Positions 37,384 to 50,275 are shown, numbered from the stretch's first letter. The stretch is 64,000 bases of DNA from Zeus faber (GCA_960531495.1 OY482853.1:6620522-6684521); one strand, 5' to 3'. Program-made: numbers and translations. Notes: a model not told the origin generated them from the letters alone.

Positions 37384-40300
37384 GGGGGGAGCGGGAGGGG
37401 GAAAATAAATCCCTCAACACATTTACCAGCTGCCTGTGAAAACCATTATCACCCTCTCGTACCCTCGCGGTTCGGGTTCCAGGAGCATTTACATCCAACA
37501 CACATGCGGGCGTTCACTTGAAGACACCTTCCAACGCACGCATATTACTCCTTCCCGAAAAGCCAAAGTTTTCAAACAGACACTGACAAGCGACATCACA
37601 CACGGGGGTGCACGCGCACTGTTTACGGCCGCCACCAGGGGCCGCCCCCCAGCTGGCATGTCCCGTGGCAGGTTAAAAAAAGGACGAACAAGCCTTGGGG
37701 GCCAAAGCGAGAGAAAGACATCTCAGTAAAAAAAAAAAAAATTTTCAACAGCTAATAGCGGCTCCAGAGCTCCGCGTGGGCACAAGCACCAACTAGATGC
37801 CTGGAAGATCAACGCTCCGTGGTTCTGGATGAGTGGGGCCGCGGAGAGCCAGGACCACGAGGCTTCACGGTGATCAGACGTCTGCTTGAATCGTCAAATG
37901 CACAATACCTGTCCGTGCTGTAGTCAGGGAGAGAACAGTGAAATGATCACCAAAAAAATGTCTAATTGTTGTACATTCTCTAATGGTGTTAACGCCTTGT
38001 AAATGAAATAATGAAGTTGGACGACAAATCATTTCGATGGGGACCCCGTGGAACCTCTTGAAGGACCCCAAGTTGCTCCAAACAAGGGAGGAGTAAAAGA
38101 TAAAAGTCAAGAGGATAAAGACACAACACACGTTCGTCCCTGGACTGAAAGCCCACCTTAAAATCAAGTTGAAAACGTTCAGAAGCTGCTATTTTTAAAA
38201 ATACTATAGCATTGGAACGCACCTGTCGTTCCTTTCAACGAGGTTTAACTTCGAAAAAGACTTTACACCTTTACACTTTTTTTCGGTCACATTCTCTGCC
38301 TGTTTGGTCCCGGGGAACTCCGCGCACGCGTCTGTAGGCGGCGAGCACGTTGGCAGGCGATCCACGCGCGTCCTGCACGACCTCTGCAGAAGTGCTTTGT
38401 TTCGGGGGCTCTGTAATGGGTTTGTGCTCGGGCTGAGGGATGTGGAGGAACACTGTCATGCAAATGGAGGGAAATGTTGCACAATATCAAAGGCAGATTA
38501 TGCAGCACTTTCATTACACTTCCTCTAATGAACGCATTGTTCTTCTGTCTGGAGCACTTATTGTACGTCCTATCCTCTTTTTTGCGACTGCTCGTGATTG
38601 TTCTTCCGTCGGTTTGGCGTCTGGAAAATGCAGGAGAACACCACAGTGCTCATTCAAGGCTACCAAATACCCGAATGGCTGTTCACGCAGCATCAAACCA
38701 GTGGGATTTTCCCGGACCATCTGATAGAACAGAGTTCACGTCGCTCCTACCGAGAAGATCTGCGAAGGGAGACCTACCGTTACGCCTCAAGTCTAGGAAA
38801 TGTGACCCAAGGTGATTTTCCCTCCTCACACCGGATTAGGATGCATTGCAGAGGGAACTACGTAGATAAGGGAACAACTGACTTTTTCCAACATTTTACA
38901 TGAAGAGGAGAGAGATTGGTTCCACTCAAACGCATCTTTCTCGAATGTCCTGATTTGCTTGTTTTGTTTTCCTTTTTCCTGCTCCTTAAGTCCTCTTCCT
39001 CTGTGTTTCTAGCTTTTTATTAATAAAAAAAACAATTTTATATATATATATATAAAAAATGAGATTAGAAATGGACTGAACCTTCAGACGCCTCCTAAAC
39101 GTTTTCACTAGTCACCCTAAAGCGCTGATGGCTTTCTGGTGTATTGTCTCTTCTAGATTGCATTAAAAAAAAAGAGACAACCGCTGTAATAGAATTAGAT
39201 AAGCATCTTGCAGTGATAACTTATGACCTCTGTGGAAAGTCACAGAAGACGTTATTTACAGTGGAAAGGGTTTCAGTAAATCCACGCGACAGCCGCAGAA
39301 TACAGATCAGCCACAAGCAAACACCTCTCAGGAATTAAATTGATTGAGATTGGTCAACGACATTCCGAATGCTAGAGTTTATGGAGATATATCTTAATTC
39401 AATAACACAAGAGGCGTGACCGTACAACACACTATTTGTTTTTTTTAGACCATGTTTCCACTCCCGTTATGATCGCTTCCCCCACTTGTGTGACCCCTTC
39501 ACCAAACTCAGACGAGGACAAGGCGGCGAGCAGTTCCAGGTTCTCCTTGAGAAGACGGGAATCTTGGAGCTGCGCCCGAGACCTCGTCTTCCTTGAACCC
39601 GCCCAGCGCTGCTCTTCTGCCAGGGGCCGACGTGCGCTGGGTTCCATCCTCGATCGCCGTGACTCATCTGAAATTTGGTAACGGCCCAGGGTCTCGGCGT
39701 GATGAAAAGCCTTACGCTGAAGGTTATGACGACACGCTGTTAATGAAGCAGGAAGTTGGTGTAGCCTCTTCCCCCAAAGTTTTGATGAGTCCTCGAAAAG
39801 GACTTTGGAGAAACGTCATCCGCAGTAAAATTAATTTAAACGGCCTACTTTGTTATGTGGGGTTCGAACGGTTCGAACATCCAGAATGAACAGAACTTTA
39901 ATCCAAACAACAGTAAATCACCATGAGGCTTCCTCACCGCTGACCTCTCTATTGCAGTAATGGCTCCTTCAGTAATCACAGTAATCATTTCAGGGAATAT
40001 ATATATATAGATAGATAGATAGATATCTTATGTACTGTATATTCAGCCCCCGTTGACCAAGAGTAGTCAAGTCCATGGCATTTTTAAATTAAATGCCTAT
40101 TATCCAGATTGTGACTATATTAATTTACCCAAGGTGCACAACTTGACAGTGTCAAATTAATTTAATGCATTAAGAATTTACGCATGATAATAATTTCCTT
40201 TGCATATATAAAAAACCCAACAAACTAAACGTTCCATCAGTCACGGTGCTTGCGGTTTGGAAGACCAACCGCAAAATGCCTTCCTTCAGTGATGTGTTGT

Positions 40301-42294
40301 GAATAAAAACCAGTATTCCAGCACTTGTCACTGTGCTTAAATGCCGTCCTATGGGGCAGAACTTAAAAGCCCGAAAACATTAAATCGTCTCTTTAAAAGA
40401 AAAGTTAATTTTTTAAAATGTGATATTATTAATGGAATTTCGCGTTTTCAACATTTTTTGATGTGATGGCACAACTGCAGCAGAGCGGTACGTTTCTCAA
40501 GAGAAGGATGTTCAAGGAGGTCGCGCTACAGTATGAACAGTTATGATGAGAACCAATATTTTAACAAGGCCGGGGCTGGAACACGGCTAACCTATCCTTT
40601 CATGTGTGCAGAAGTAAAATATCACAGCTGCCCATCAAGCCCACGAAACAATGAGTTCCACAGAGCTGGGAATGCGCCTTGGCCTTGGCTCTGGAGAATC
40701 TGTCGTGCAAATCTCCATTACTTTTGAGAAACACTTATGTGAAGTAGCATAAGCATACTTATAATCAATAAAAATGTAATTTAATAAGGGGGGTGTATAA
40801 TGTAATGTAACTGAGGTCACTAACAGCTCTCATAAATCCTCCCATAAATGTGGGTAACGCAGAGCACATTTACATCAGCCCATTAAGAAAAATGCACCAG
40901 GAATAAACCATTTTTATTCTTATTGCCCGTGTCCTAGCACTGTAGACCATAAGACTTGTGAAAACTTATTTTAAAATAGTCTTTGAGAGGACGCTGACAC
41001 GGCACATGCTTTTTTCCCCCAGGAACAATCTGCTTCAAAGTTTAGTGTAGAGTTATTTATAAATGAGCCTTTAACATCGGTACCAAACTTTCCAATTCAG
41101 CACCACGGTCAGCTCCGACCAGCTCTACACTATAATACTCAACAAAAGACCGTCCAACAGCAGGGAGATCGGTCTGTCTGAACATTATTGTTCCACACCC
41201 CTTCCCAGAAATTAGATTTGTTACAGCAGAGTTGATAAATCTCCCTTTTTGGGGTCTTAGCCTTTGAGAAGTCTGTGAAACTGGATCAAAGCCTGAAATC
41301 CCTTTGTGCGCTGGGATAAAGCAGCGCTCTGACAGGGTCACTGAGTTAGATGCAGGTCTTACCGGCTCCCAAATGTATCCCCGAGGTGCGGCGGCCATTA
41401 GCTCCCCCCGCCCCCGCCCCACCTCCGAGCCTCCAGCTCCCGTCCTGAGACCTCTGCACTGAGCACTGCTGCCACCATGCCTCACCACAGGCAACACAAA
41501 CCAAGAACTAGGTCTTGCGAAAGAGAAGGGACATGGGGATGAAAAGAAAAATATTTAGTGATGGGGTGTGTGAGTCTGCTGGGGTTGAAAGTGACATTTT
41601 GCGGCGCTGCCCCCGGGTGCTGTTCACATGAAGGGACATTCCGTTTGGGAGCAGGAGAAAGTGATGATCAAAACCATTTACAGAGGAGTGCAAAATGACA
41701 GGGACGGACCTCTGAGTGGACGACGCTGCTCTGTGAATATACAAACTTACACCTTCATGCAAACATGACTGATAGCGTTCATCTGATCCTCATCATCAAA
41801 GAAACCATTCTACTCTTCCCTTATCAGATAAGATAAAGTTACAGAAAAAATCCAAAGTTCATAGGACAGGAGCTGGATTTAAAAAGATCAATGGTATAAA
41901 GGTAGAAATCCAGATAAATATCTGCATGGTGGGCTTGGTGAAATGAAAACACTGAACTAATATTGTCATACACTTAAGCTGATACAACTATGTTTTACAT
42001 ACATGGTGCTACGTGAACCAATAAACCCCCCAAACAGATCAAACCGCGGGCTCCCATTGTGTTTCGTGACCTCTGACCTCCATCTCTTCCGCGCCATCCA
42101 CCGTGACTCTCCACCTGCTTCACTTAGCGCCCCTCCGCCGCCGCCCTCCCAGGACAGCACAGAAACCCTTTTAACTGCCAACCTCCGAGGCTTCTGAGCG
42201 CCGCAAAATGTCAACCTCTCACTCCGTCGCCGGGGAAAAGGAAAAAAATCGAGAGCGAGGGGCACGGGAATAATTCACAAGGACCAGGCCGATC

Positions 42295-43666
42295 CCCGAG
42301 ACAACATTTTATTACTGAGAAACACACACACACCAGCCGCTCGGTACAGGAAGTGTGGAAGGAGGGAGGGGGAAAATGCAGCATTAAGAAGATAAAACAA
42401 GGTCATTCAAAATCAAAAAACAAAAACATCTCAAGAAACATCAGATTCTTCAGTGACATCGGTAAGAGCATGACGCGGTGGTGGGGTTCAGGCGGCGAGA
42501 ATAAGAAGCCGACCATCAAAAATGCACCAGAGTGAGTTTCCTCACTTTGGAGGAACAGATTTGGACTAACTATCAGAAGATGAGAGACAAAAATAATCAC
42601 TAAAATCAGTGCTGACTTCTTTGGCTGTTTGGTTCCACCGACGGGGACTCGCTGAGACGCAGCATCTCTGACCCACGGGGAACCAGAGGAATAAGGCCGG
42701 ATGCAAAACCTGCTCTGCACGAAAACGAGCATCACATTGAACAGTTCTTCAGGCTTCCACCCTCCTCCCTTGTGATGGACATTTATCGAGCTGAACCTCC
42801 ATTCTAGGAGGGCACGTAACCACTGAACTGAATTAGAGTTCTAACTCATCCAGTCTAACATATCTGGATTCTCTATCTCGTCTAACCAGGACCATCAAGA
42901 CAAGCCTCATCAAATATAAACAGACTTCTCGGGAGAAGCTTTAGTAGTCATACACGTTTCGTTTGGTAAAAACAAAACAAAAAAACACATCCGCTGTGTG
43001 GTGCACTTTAAAGTTGGCACTGGCTCAAGCTTTTATCGCTTTGTGAGTTTAGCATGTTCTTGCTGTTCTGCTGGGAATGAAGAGCAGCTCGACGTCTACG
43101 CAACACAAGCTCAGACACGTCACCCTAACCTTCTCTCTGCCAATCTCCCGCGGCTAAGCACGTGGGGGGTCGGTCCTAATAGAGCTACGACCGAAGACGG
43201 GAAGGAGGGAGAGGGAGCCGGGAGAGAATTCCGAGCGCCTTCTGGACGCTGGATCTCCGGCGAGGTGGAGGGGGATTCGGGAGCTCGACCTAAAAGGGCG
43301 TGATTCTCCTGGAGCAGCCAAGTTAAAAACAACGTCTGTGATCATAGGGAAGGTGCTTGAGCAGTATGGACGTAGTGACAAGTAGTAAAAGAACATATAT
43401 ACAGTATACTGTATAAAGTGACGGAGAAGGGGAATGCCAAAGGATTCGTGTGGCGTTCTTCCTGGCGAATAGAGAGGAAGAAACCTGGAAAGAAAGTGGC
43501 GTTGGGCGGGGTTCAATCTCAGAGACGGCCCTCAGGGGCCACGTGACAGGACATGGAAACAAATCAGTAACAGATCAGTAAAGATGTAGAGAAAACAACG
43601 ACAAAACAAAAAAAAGCTCCATCTGTGGACATAGTTGAAGTCCCCTCTCTGCGTCCCGGGTCCCTC
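42295..43666 (-). other. tyw1: probable tyw1 3'UTR
   Basis: The sequence follows directly on the tyw1 TGA. On the minus strand the first clear AATAAA is at 42313-42308, giving a 3'UTR of about 1.35 kb. No intron or repeat is evident. Both ends of the inference depend on that single hexamer. Confidence 0.5.
42308..42313 (-). terminator. tyw1: candidate polyadenylation signal of tyw1
   Basis: AATAAA on the minus strand (TTTATT on plus), about 1.35 kb after the stop codon. No closer canonical hexamer was seen downstream of the stop. Confidence 0.45.
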
Positions 43667-43888
43667 TCAGCATCCAGAGATGTCCCGGGTCTTGCTGCGG
43701 CGCTGGAACCGCGTGTCGTTGGGGTCGAAGCCCTGCTCCTGGGCCCCGAACAGAGCCCAGCGGGGGGTCCGGGCCGTGTAGTCCAGGGCGGAGAAGCTCC
43801 GCTGGCCCCCGCTCTCCTCGTGGGCCCGGACCAGCTCCTGGAAGCGCTCGTAGTCGATCCACGTCTGCCACTCGCCGTACACCTTGAA
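43667..43888 (-). CDS. tyw1: tyw1 last coding exon
   Basis: The acceptor GTCCAG|TTCAAG opens 73 codons plus TGA (43669-43667). The peptide begins FKVYGEWQTWIDYERFQELV, continues FSALDYTARTPRWALFGA and GFDPNDTRFQRRSKT, and ends DISGC. This is the vertebrate TYW1 C-terminus, where the human protein ends in AISGC. TYW1 joins carbons 2 and 3 of pyruvate to m1G37 of tRNA-Phe, making 4-demethylwyosine, the second step of wybutosine synthesis. It uses a radical-SAM [4Fe-4S] cluster, FMN/flavodoxin domain and a C-terminal wyosine-forming region; this exon is the very C-terminus. Length and phase agree with the preceding exon (phase 0). A Tc1 element ends 93 bp from its acceptor. Confidence 0.96.
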   Translation of the reverse strand, partial: FKVYGEWQTWIDYERFQELVRAHEESGGQRSFSALDYTARTPRWALFGAQEQGFDPNDTRFQRRSKTRDISGC

Positions 43889-43981
43889 CTGGACGGAGGC
43901 AAACACGGACACGGACGCAGAAGAAAGAAGCTCAATGAATAAGTTCTCCTCAAGGCTTTTTTGTTGAGCAAAACCTAAATA

Positions 43982-45549
43982 CACCGCGTTCCAAATTATT
44001 ATGCAAATGATATTTTTCTCAGATTTTCCTAAATAGTCGATGCAAATGACAGTCAGTATAATCTTCAAGTCATCAACCATTTGGGTATAATTTGAATGTC
44101 ATTGAACAAACCTCCCAATACTAACAGTATTTTTTTCAAAAATAAAAAACTCAAAATGCACTGTTCCAAATGATTATGCACAACAGAGTTTCAAAACATT
44201 TTATAGGTTGTAAAGAAGTGAAAATGGTCATTTGTTGAATGTGCAGCATTAGGAGGTCATATTTACTGACATCAAAAGCTATTTCAATCAAAAACATCTT
44301 AACAGGCCAAGTTCCATGTTGACATAGGAGCCTTCTTTCATATCACCTTCACTATTCTTGCCTCCATTGAACGTGTGAGTTTTTGGAGATTTTCTGCTTG
44401 AATTCCTTTGCAGGACGTCAGAACAGCCTCCCAGAGCTGCTGTTTTGATGCCAACTGCCTCCACCCTCATAGATCTTTTGCTTGAGGATGCTCCAAAGGT
44501 TCTCAATAGGGTGGAGGTCAGGGGAGGATGGGGGCCACACCATGAGTTTCTCTCCTTTTATGCCCATAGCAGCCAATGACACAGAGGTATTCTTTGCAGC
44601 ATGAGATGGTGCATTGTCAGGCAGGAAGATGGTTTTGCTACGGAAGGAAGGCACGGTTCTTCTTTTTGTACCATGGAAGAAAGTGCTCAGTCACAAACTC
44701 TATGTACTTTGCCGAGGTCATTTTCACACCTTCAGGGGCCCTAAAGGGGCCTCCCAGCTCTCTCCCCATGATTCCGGCCCAAAACATGACTCTGCCGCCT
44801 CCTTGCTGACCTGGCAGCCTTGTTGAGACACGGTGGCCATCCACCAAACGTCCACTACTCCATCCATCTGCACCATCCAGGGTTGCATGGCACTCATCAG
44901 TAAACAAGACTGTTTGAAAATGAGTCTTCATGTATTTCTGGCCCCCCTGCAACCATTTCTGCTTGTGAGCATTGCTTAGGGGGGGCCCAATAGTAGCTTT
45001 ATGCACAACTGCAAGCCTCTGCAGGATCCTACACCTTGAGGTTGGTGGGCCTCCAGAGGCACCAGCAGCTTCAAATACCTGTTTGCTGCTTGTAACGGCA
45101 TTTTAGCAGCTGCTCTCTTCATCCCATGAATCTGTCTGACAGAAACCTTCCTCATTCTGCCTTTATCTCCACCAACCCGTCTGTGCCCTGAATCAGCCAC
45201 AAATCTCTTCACAGTCCGATGATCACGCTCGGGTTTTCGTGAAATATCTAATGTTTTCATACCTTGTCCAAGGCATTGCACTATTTGAGGCTTTTCAGCA
45301 GCAGAGAGATCCTTTTTCTTTCCATATTGCTTGAAACCTGTGGCTACTTCATAATGTGGAACGTCCTTCTTAAGTAGTTTTCCTTTAATTGGGCTCACCT
45401 GGCAAACTAATTATCAAAGGTGTCTGAGATTGATTCAGTGATCCAAAGAGCCCTGAGACACAATACCTTCCATGAGTTTAATTGAAAAACAAAAAATAAA
45501 ATCTTTATGACACTTAAATACAATTTGCATAATAATTTGGAACGCGGTG
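43982..45549 (-). mobile_element. Tc1/mariner element, DD37E-like, decayed
   Basis: Perfect 27-bp terminal inverted repeats (CACCGCGTTCCAAATTATTA plus TGCAAAT) lie at 43982-44008 and 45523-45549. They are flanked by TA at 43980-43981 and 45550-45551, the Tc1/mariner target. A third, partial TIR-like word (TTCCAAATGATTATGCACA) lies inside the left end near 44163. The minus-strand transposase shows a helix-turn-helix N-terminus (44976-45398), VLFTDECH (first Asp near 44898), FLPDNAPSHAAK (second Asp near 44618) and DLHPIENLW (Glu near 44504). Second Asp to Glu are separated by 37 residues. Reading frame changes near 45050 and 44645, and again near 44470, break it, so it is inactive. Intact ends suggest moderate age. 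Confidence 0.94.
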
Positions 45550-46813
45550 TACAAGTTGAAAAAGTCAACATTTGTGAGGATCAAATGAGCAGGGAAAAAG
45601 GCTCCAGAATCAGCCTAAGTTATGCATCAACCACGCAGTCTCATGTAAATAATGTTTTTCCTGATAAGGTTGGATGTGGACTCTGTGTCTCTGACAGCCG
45701 CCGTGCTGTGCCCTGATGTGTGACGAAGGTCCGTACGTCATTGAAAAACGGGAGCTGAGCTTTTGGCGCAGCTCTCCTTTCATTTGAACAGAGCTCCTTC
45801 ATCAAAGAATACATTAAACCCCCCCCCCCCCCCCATATAAAAGACGCCACTCATATTTGGCCGCAGGTGGGACTGGAATTGCATCTCTGACCAATTTGCA
45901 TAATCAACACTGTAGACGGCAAATGGAGCCAGGATGTGTTTGGCTGAAAGGGACGGGAAGTCTCTGCGTTGTCATTTAAGAATAAACTACAGCGATTTCT
46001 TGGCTTGAAAAAATAAAAATAAAAAATCTCAAACTGTTTAAAATTGCTGAAATTGGAACAATATGGGTCCTTCAACGCTAAAAAGAAGCGCTTAGCACCC
46101 CCCCTGCGTGGCTGCCTTCAGCCCCCGCCGCCACATGCAAGGCAAAAAGGTGGAAAAAGGAAAGAAATGAAGATGAAAGTATGAAACGACTGCAAAAAAT
46201 GGAATTAAATGAATTAGAAGAGAGAGAAGCCGGGGCAGCGACAGCTTGACACGAGGCCTGAACCAGTCGGTGAAACACTTGTCTCTGATCCTACCACTTA
46301 AAAACACCAATGTGTCCAAAAAAAGACTTACATCTGGCTGTTTAAGGAACTGGGAACCGTCCCAATCTCCTCCCCCACAGAGGCCAGGTATGGATTTAAC
46401 CTTTTGGAGTCAAATTCTTGCTTTTCTTGGTATTATTTTTGGAGGAACAGCACAGTAGTACAGTAGACGACTCTTCTCCCCGCATGCAGTCACACTCTCT
46501 AGCTGTTGTGATTGGCGGACAGACAGGGAAATGATCCCGGTTCCCAAAGAGCGAGAGAGCGGGAGAGACACTTCCTATGTTGTATTTACAAAAAAAAAAG
46601 CACACTACCTGCTGCATGGCTAATGAACTCTGAGTGGAAACAACAAACAGCGAGGGGGGCGGGGGCACGCTATTTGTTCAGCATAGCAGCAAACAGTTTC
46701 AGTCTCTAAGCAACAAAGAGCCACCGCGCCGCCCGGAGCGTCGACAAGACTTCCCGCCGGTTTAATCGTTTGCCGAGCGCGACAGAAGGCCGAGAACGAG
46801 GAGAACATCCCAG

Positions 46814-46938
<125 letters not shown>

Positions 46939-47611
46939 GAGAGTGGAGACTTTTTACCATTTCTATATTATTATTACTGTTTGCCGATCGCGGTGATCAG
47001 TGTCTGTCCGTCTGTCTGTCTCACCTTCTGTCCCGAACTGCTTCGATCACACTGTAATGTGAGAGGTAGGAAGGAGCCTCCTCAAACTTGGGACAATGCC
47101 TGACGATTGGGGCGGTCAAAAAAATGTATGGATTGATAACGTCATTGGTAAAGTTCAGGTGGGTTAATGAAGACAATTAGTATAAATAAATCCAAACTTA
47201 TGGACATCCCTCGGCTGCCTAAGCTGCGCTTTCAGTTTTTCTCGGGCGCTTTTATCCTGGGCTCAGCGTCTCGCGTACGTGGGTGGAGCACGGTCGGGGT
47301 GGCGGTGGGGTCGAAATTCATGAAACTTGAAGTGCCGCAAAGTGCTGAACCGTATTCCCGGATGAGCAGCAGGTTTCAACCATCATTAAGGGTAGCGGGT
47401 GGAGTTGCAGGTGGGTTTTTAAAAGCTACAGGTCGAGTCGGGCGGCTCCAGAGCTCACCCACCCATCACTAATAGCCAAACACAGGGAGTAGAACTAGAG
47501 ATGAAAAGGGAGTGAGGAGGACGGAGGGTGAGGGTGGGAAGAGCCCAGGGTGATCCAGTCCTAACGATGGTAATACAACGTGTGGAGGATCTATCACCGT
47601 TCCCTATTGTG

Positions 47612-47614
<3 letters not shown>

Positions 47615-47664
<50 letters not shown>
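47615..47664. repeat. (CT)25 microsatellite
   Basis: Pure CT run in the tyw1 last intron. Confidence 0.97.
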
Positions 47665-47667
<3 letters not shown>

Positions 47668-47769
47668 ATGAATACTTTTGAAGTCTTTTTTACATAAGGA
47701 CTACATCAAAAGCTCCTATCGTTAAGTTGGAACGAGGATGATCAGAGGAGTGTGAAGCGATCACAGGCG

Positions 47770-47772
<3 letters not shown>

Positions 47773-47818
<46 letters not shown>

Positions 47819-47919
47819 ACGAACACATGAACGCACAGGGAACCGTCCACATTCAGGAAATCCACGCACGCAGGCACACACACACACCGTACCACATGTG
47901 TATGGACACTGTTCACATT

Positions 47920-47957
<38 letters not shown>
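47773..47957. repeat. paired (AC)n arrays
   Basis: Two AC arrays, 47773-47815 and 47921-47957, flank about 100 bp of CA/CG-rich degenerate sequence. They probably derive from one expanded locus. Confidence 0.9.
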
Positions 47958-47961
<4 letters not shown>

Positions 47962-48636
47962 GAGAGGCGGTGGGGCTTCCTCTAACTCTGGCATGCTTGA
48001 TACACCAGTGTTATCTAACACGCTGGAGCCGGACCTTCAGGGTTTGAATAACGACGGCGCTCCCGTAGGGAAGAGCGTTAGGGCTCGGCTACAGCCCCAA
48101 CCCCGCCTTCCTGGAGGAAGAATGACAGCCGGTCCAACCGCTGCCTTGTTGACGTGCGTCCTGAGCTGAGAAAGACACCAGGACCATGCAGTCTGGCAGA
48201 GCAGCACACGTTTTATTTTTTGGGGGGCGGGCGGCACTAAGCGGCACAGGGACGAGTGTCTTTGTCTGAACAGTCAGAACTTTTTTGGTGGACCGGACTC
48301 TTTAAACATCTGCTCAGCCCGGTTTCTGCCTGGTCTCTTCAGAGAACACATTCAAGACACATGCAATTTTTTATCACAGCTTGATGGAAGGCGTTTGTCT
48401 GTGTGTATCAGTAAATAATTACGAAATCCCTTCTGATCACCTTGGAATGACTTCATCTACCCTAAAACCGAGTACCCAACAAAAAGCTTTTTCTTTTCAG
48501 TCGGCGTTGTTATGATATACAGTAGTTAAATGTTCAAGATGTCGATCAACAAGAGCTAATACTGCAATCTGTGTGAGAGACATACAGAATGAAATAATGA
48601 AAGGAAAAAAGAAAGAGAGGTAAATAAAGATGTATG

Positions 48637-48637
<1 letters not shown>

Positions 48638-48721
<84 letters not shown>
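48638..48721. repeat. (TG)42 microsatellite
   Basis: Pure TG array of about 84 bp. A GA-rich imperfect array follows at 48890-48926. Confidence 0.98.
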
Positions 48722-48726
<5 letters not shown>

Positions 48727-48889
48727 CAACAGACCCACTCAACAGTAGTTGCGTGGGTGTAAATGCCTTAATATTTTTTTTTAAGCTGCATCACAAATAG
48801 CCGCCGTTACAGACCAAGGAATTTGCGGCGGCGATAGAAAATTTAAGGGATAAGAAAAGGCAAGAGACAGGTTGCAAAGAGAGGGAAGT

Positions 48890-48923
<34 letters not shown>

Positions 48924-49239
48924 GAGGTGGTAATCAATGCAGTGAAGTAATGACTACGGCCTTGCAATCTGGCTCCCTTGTGAGAAATCAAGAAGAATTT
49001 AGTAAACAATTGCCTCTTTTTGTCTCATTAAATGTGTGAAATTTGTGCAAATGATCGTCACCCTGCAGAGATTCTGCTGTATTTTCTAAAAGGTTTTACG
49101 TTGTGTGCACATGCACACTGCATACAATTATAGGGTTGCTTCCACATGTCAAAGAATTAAAGTTTAAGATAAATCCCGGGGGAAACTCAGGAAAAAAAAC
49201 CCAGGACTGATGCTGGCGGCAGACATGCAATGTGCCAAT

Positions 49240-49330
49240 TTTACTCATCGGGAGCCGTTAGGGATGCAGTGTCCTGCTCAGGGGCACTTGGGCTGGAGCG
49301 TGCTACTAATAGAGCCGGGTTGGAACATGC
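49240..49330 (-). repeat. SINE-like fragment
   Basis: TCATCGGGAGCCGTTAGGGA and GTGTCCTGCTCAGGGGCACTT resemble the body of the SINE at 24200-24331 in the same orientation. No A/B boxes could be confirmed. Highly diverged. Confidence 0.4.
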
Positions 49331-49649
49331 CATCCTTTGACTGATCCAAATGAGTCGCTCGAGCGCCACACGGCTGCCCAATTAGGAGCTCCAGTGGCAT
49401 TTTCCACCATCACCTATTAGAAGCAGTTTGTGGTGAAGAATAACAGCCCTTTGTCCTTTCCAATTGGCGATGAGGGTTGTGGAGGAAAAAAACAAAACGT
49501 TTAGGTACCCCCTTCTTAAACGTCTGTAAAGGCTCGTCCTATAGAGGCTCGTGCCACGCGGGAAGCCATACAGCGGGCGCTACCGATTCTATCGGAGACT
49601 GGAAGAGACAGAAGTGACCCCCGTCAGAGTGGCGTCTATTAAGACCGCA

Positions 49650-49862
49650 CATCGCGTCGGACCACAGCACGGAACCCAAACACCGACTCCAGCTCTAGAG
49701 CCGACGGTCAAGGGCGGGGACAGGGGTGTCTCACCTGACGCGCATGTCTTTCCGGTCGGGAGGAAAACAATGTCAACTCCATGCAGAAAGGCCCCCCACG
49801 GGTCCTTAGCCAGAACCTCATTGCTGTGAGCCAGCAGTGCTCACCACTGAGCCATCCGTGGG
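49650..49862 (+). repeat. common teleost dispersed repeat, 3' part
   Basis: CTCCATGCAGAAAGG, CAGAACCTCATTGCTGTGAG and CAGCAGTGCTCACCACTGAG correspond to the 3' part of the copy at 11195-11530. The left border is unclear. Confidence 0.6.
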
Positions 49863-50219
49863 ACGCTGTATGGGGCACACAACGATTCTCTCAATGTGTT
49901 TGCAGCGACACACAGGAGCGAGAACCTCTGGCTCCCTCGCTGCGTGTTGACGTCACGAAAGCTCACGTATGCGAGGTTGCGAGGAAAGCGCCTGACATTA
50001 TTGTCTTTTCTCGCCACATTTTTTGAAAGCAGCGCCCACGGTGCACTCCAGCCACCGCCAGTGGAGTTATTATACAGCATACAGCGTCACACAGCAATAG
50101 ACATGTCAGTGAGATCGGCCACTCAGGGTTCGGTGTTATCCTCCATGTTCTTGGTTGGGAACAGAAGAAAATTGATCGGTTGGCTCGACCTTTAGGCCAA
50201 TAAAAGTGGTCACATAAAG

Positions 50220-50221
<2 letters not shown>

Positions 50222-50273
<52 letters not shown>
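50222..50273. repeat. (GT)26 microsatellite
   Basis: Pure GT run in the tyw1 last intron. Confidence 0.97.

Positions 50274-50275
<2 letters not shown>

Larger units (their letters stand above)
21970..42294. other. intergenic region between caln1 promoter and tyw1 3' end
   Basis: About 20 kb with no supported host exon. It contains (AAT)n at 22104-22130, (AT)n at 23373-23420, a degenerate AGTACTT-rich element, a SINE, a Tc1 relic, (CA)n at 26366-26398, (GT)n at 27322-27342, an old composite repeat at 28.8-30.5 kb, and hAT-type and TTAA elements. Stretches 26400-28840, 30470-32070, 33580-35320, 35570-36960 and 37390-42290 hold only microsatellites and unrecognised unique DNA. Of these, 34380-34720 looks like possible conserved non-coding DNA. 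Minus frames at 39432-39647 and 41057-41497 (146 codons) are open but unrecognised. Confidence 0.65.

Noticed and set aside
38040-38090. Second copy of the 35.3-kb hAT-type element
   Set aside because: Only GGAACCTCTTGAAGGACCCC-like similarity over about 25 bp; no termini or target duplication.
41057-41497. 146-codon minus frame
   Set aside because: No recognised domain, no splice partner, and no second copy in the window; left as unsupported.
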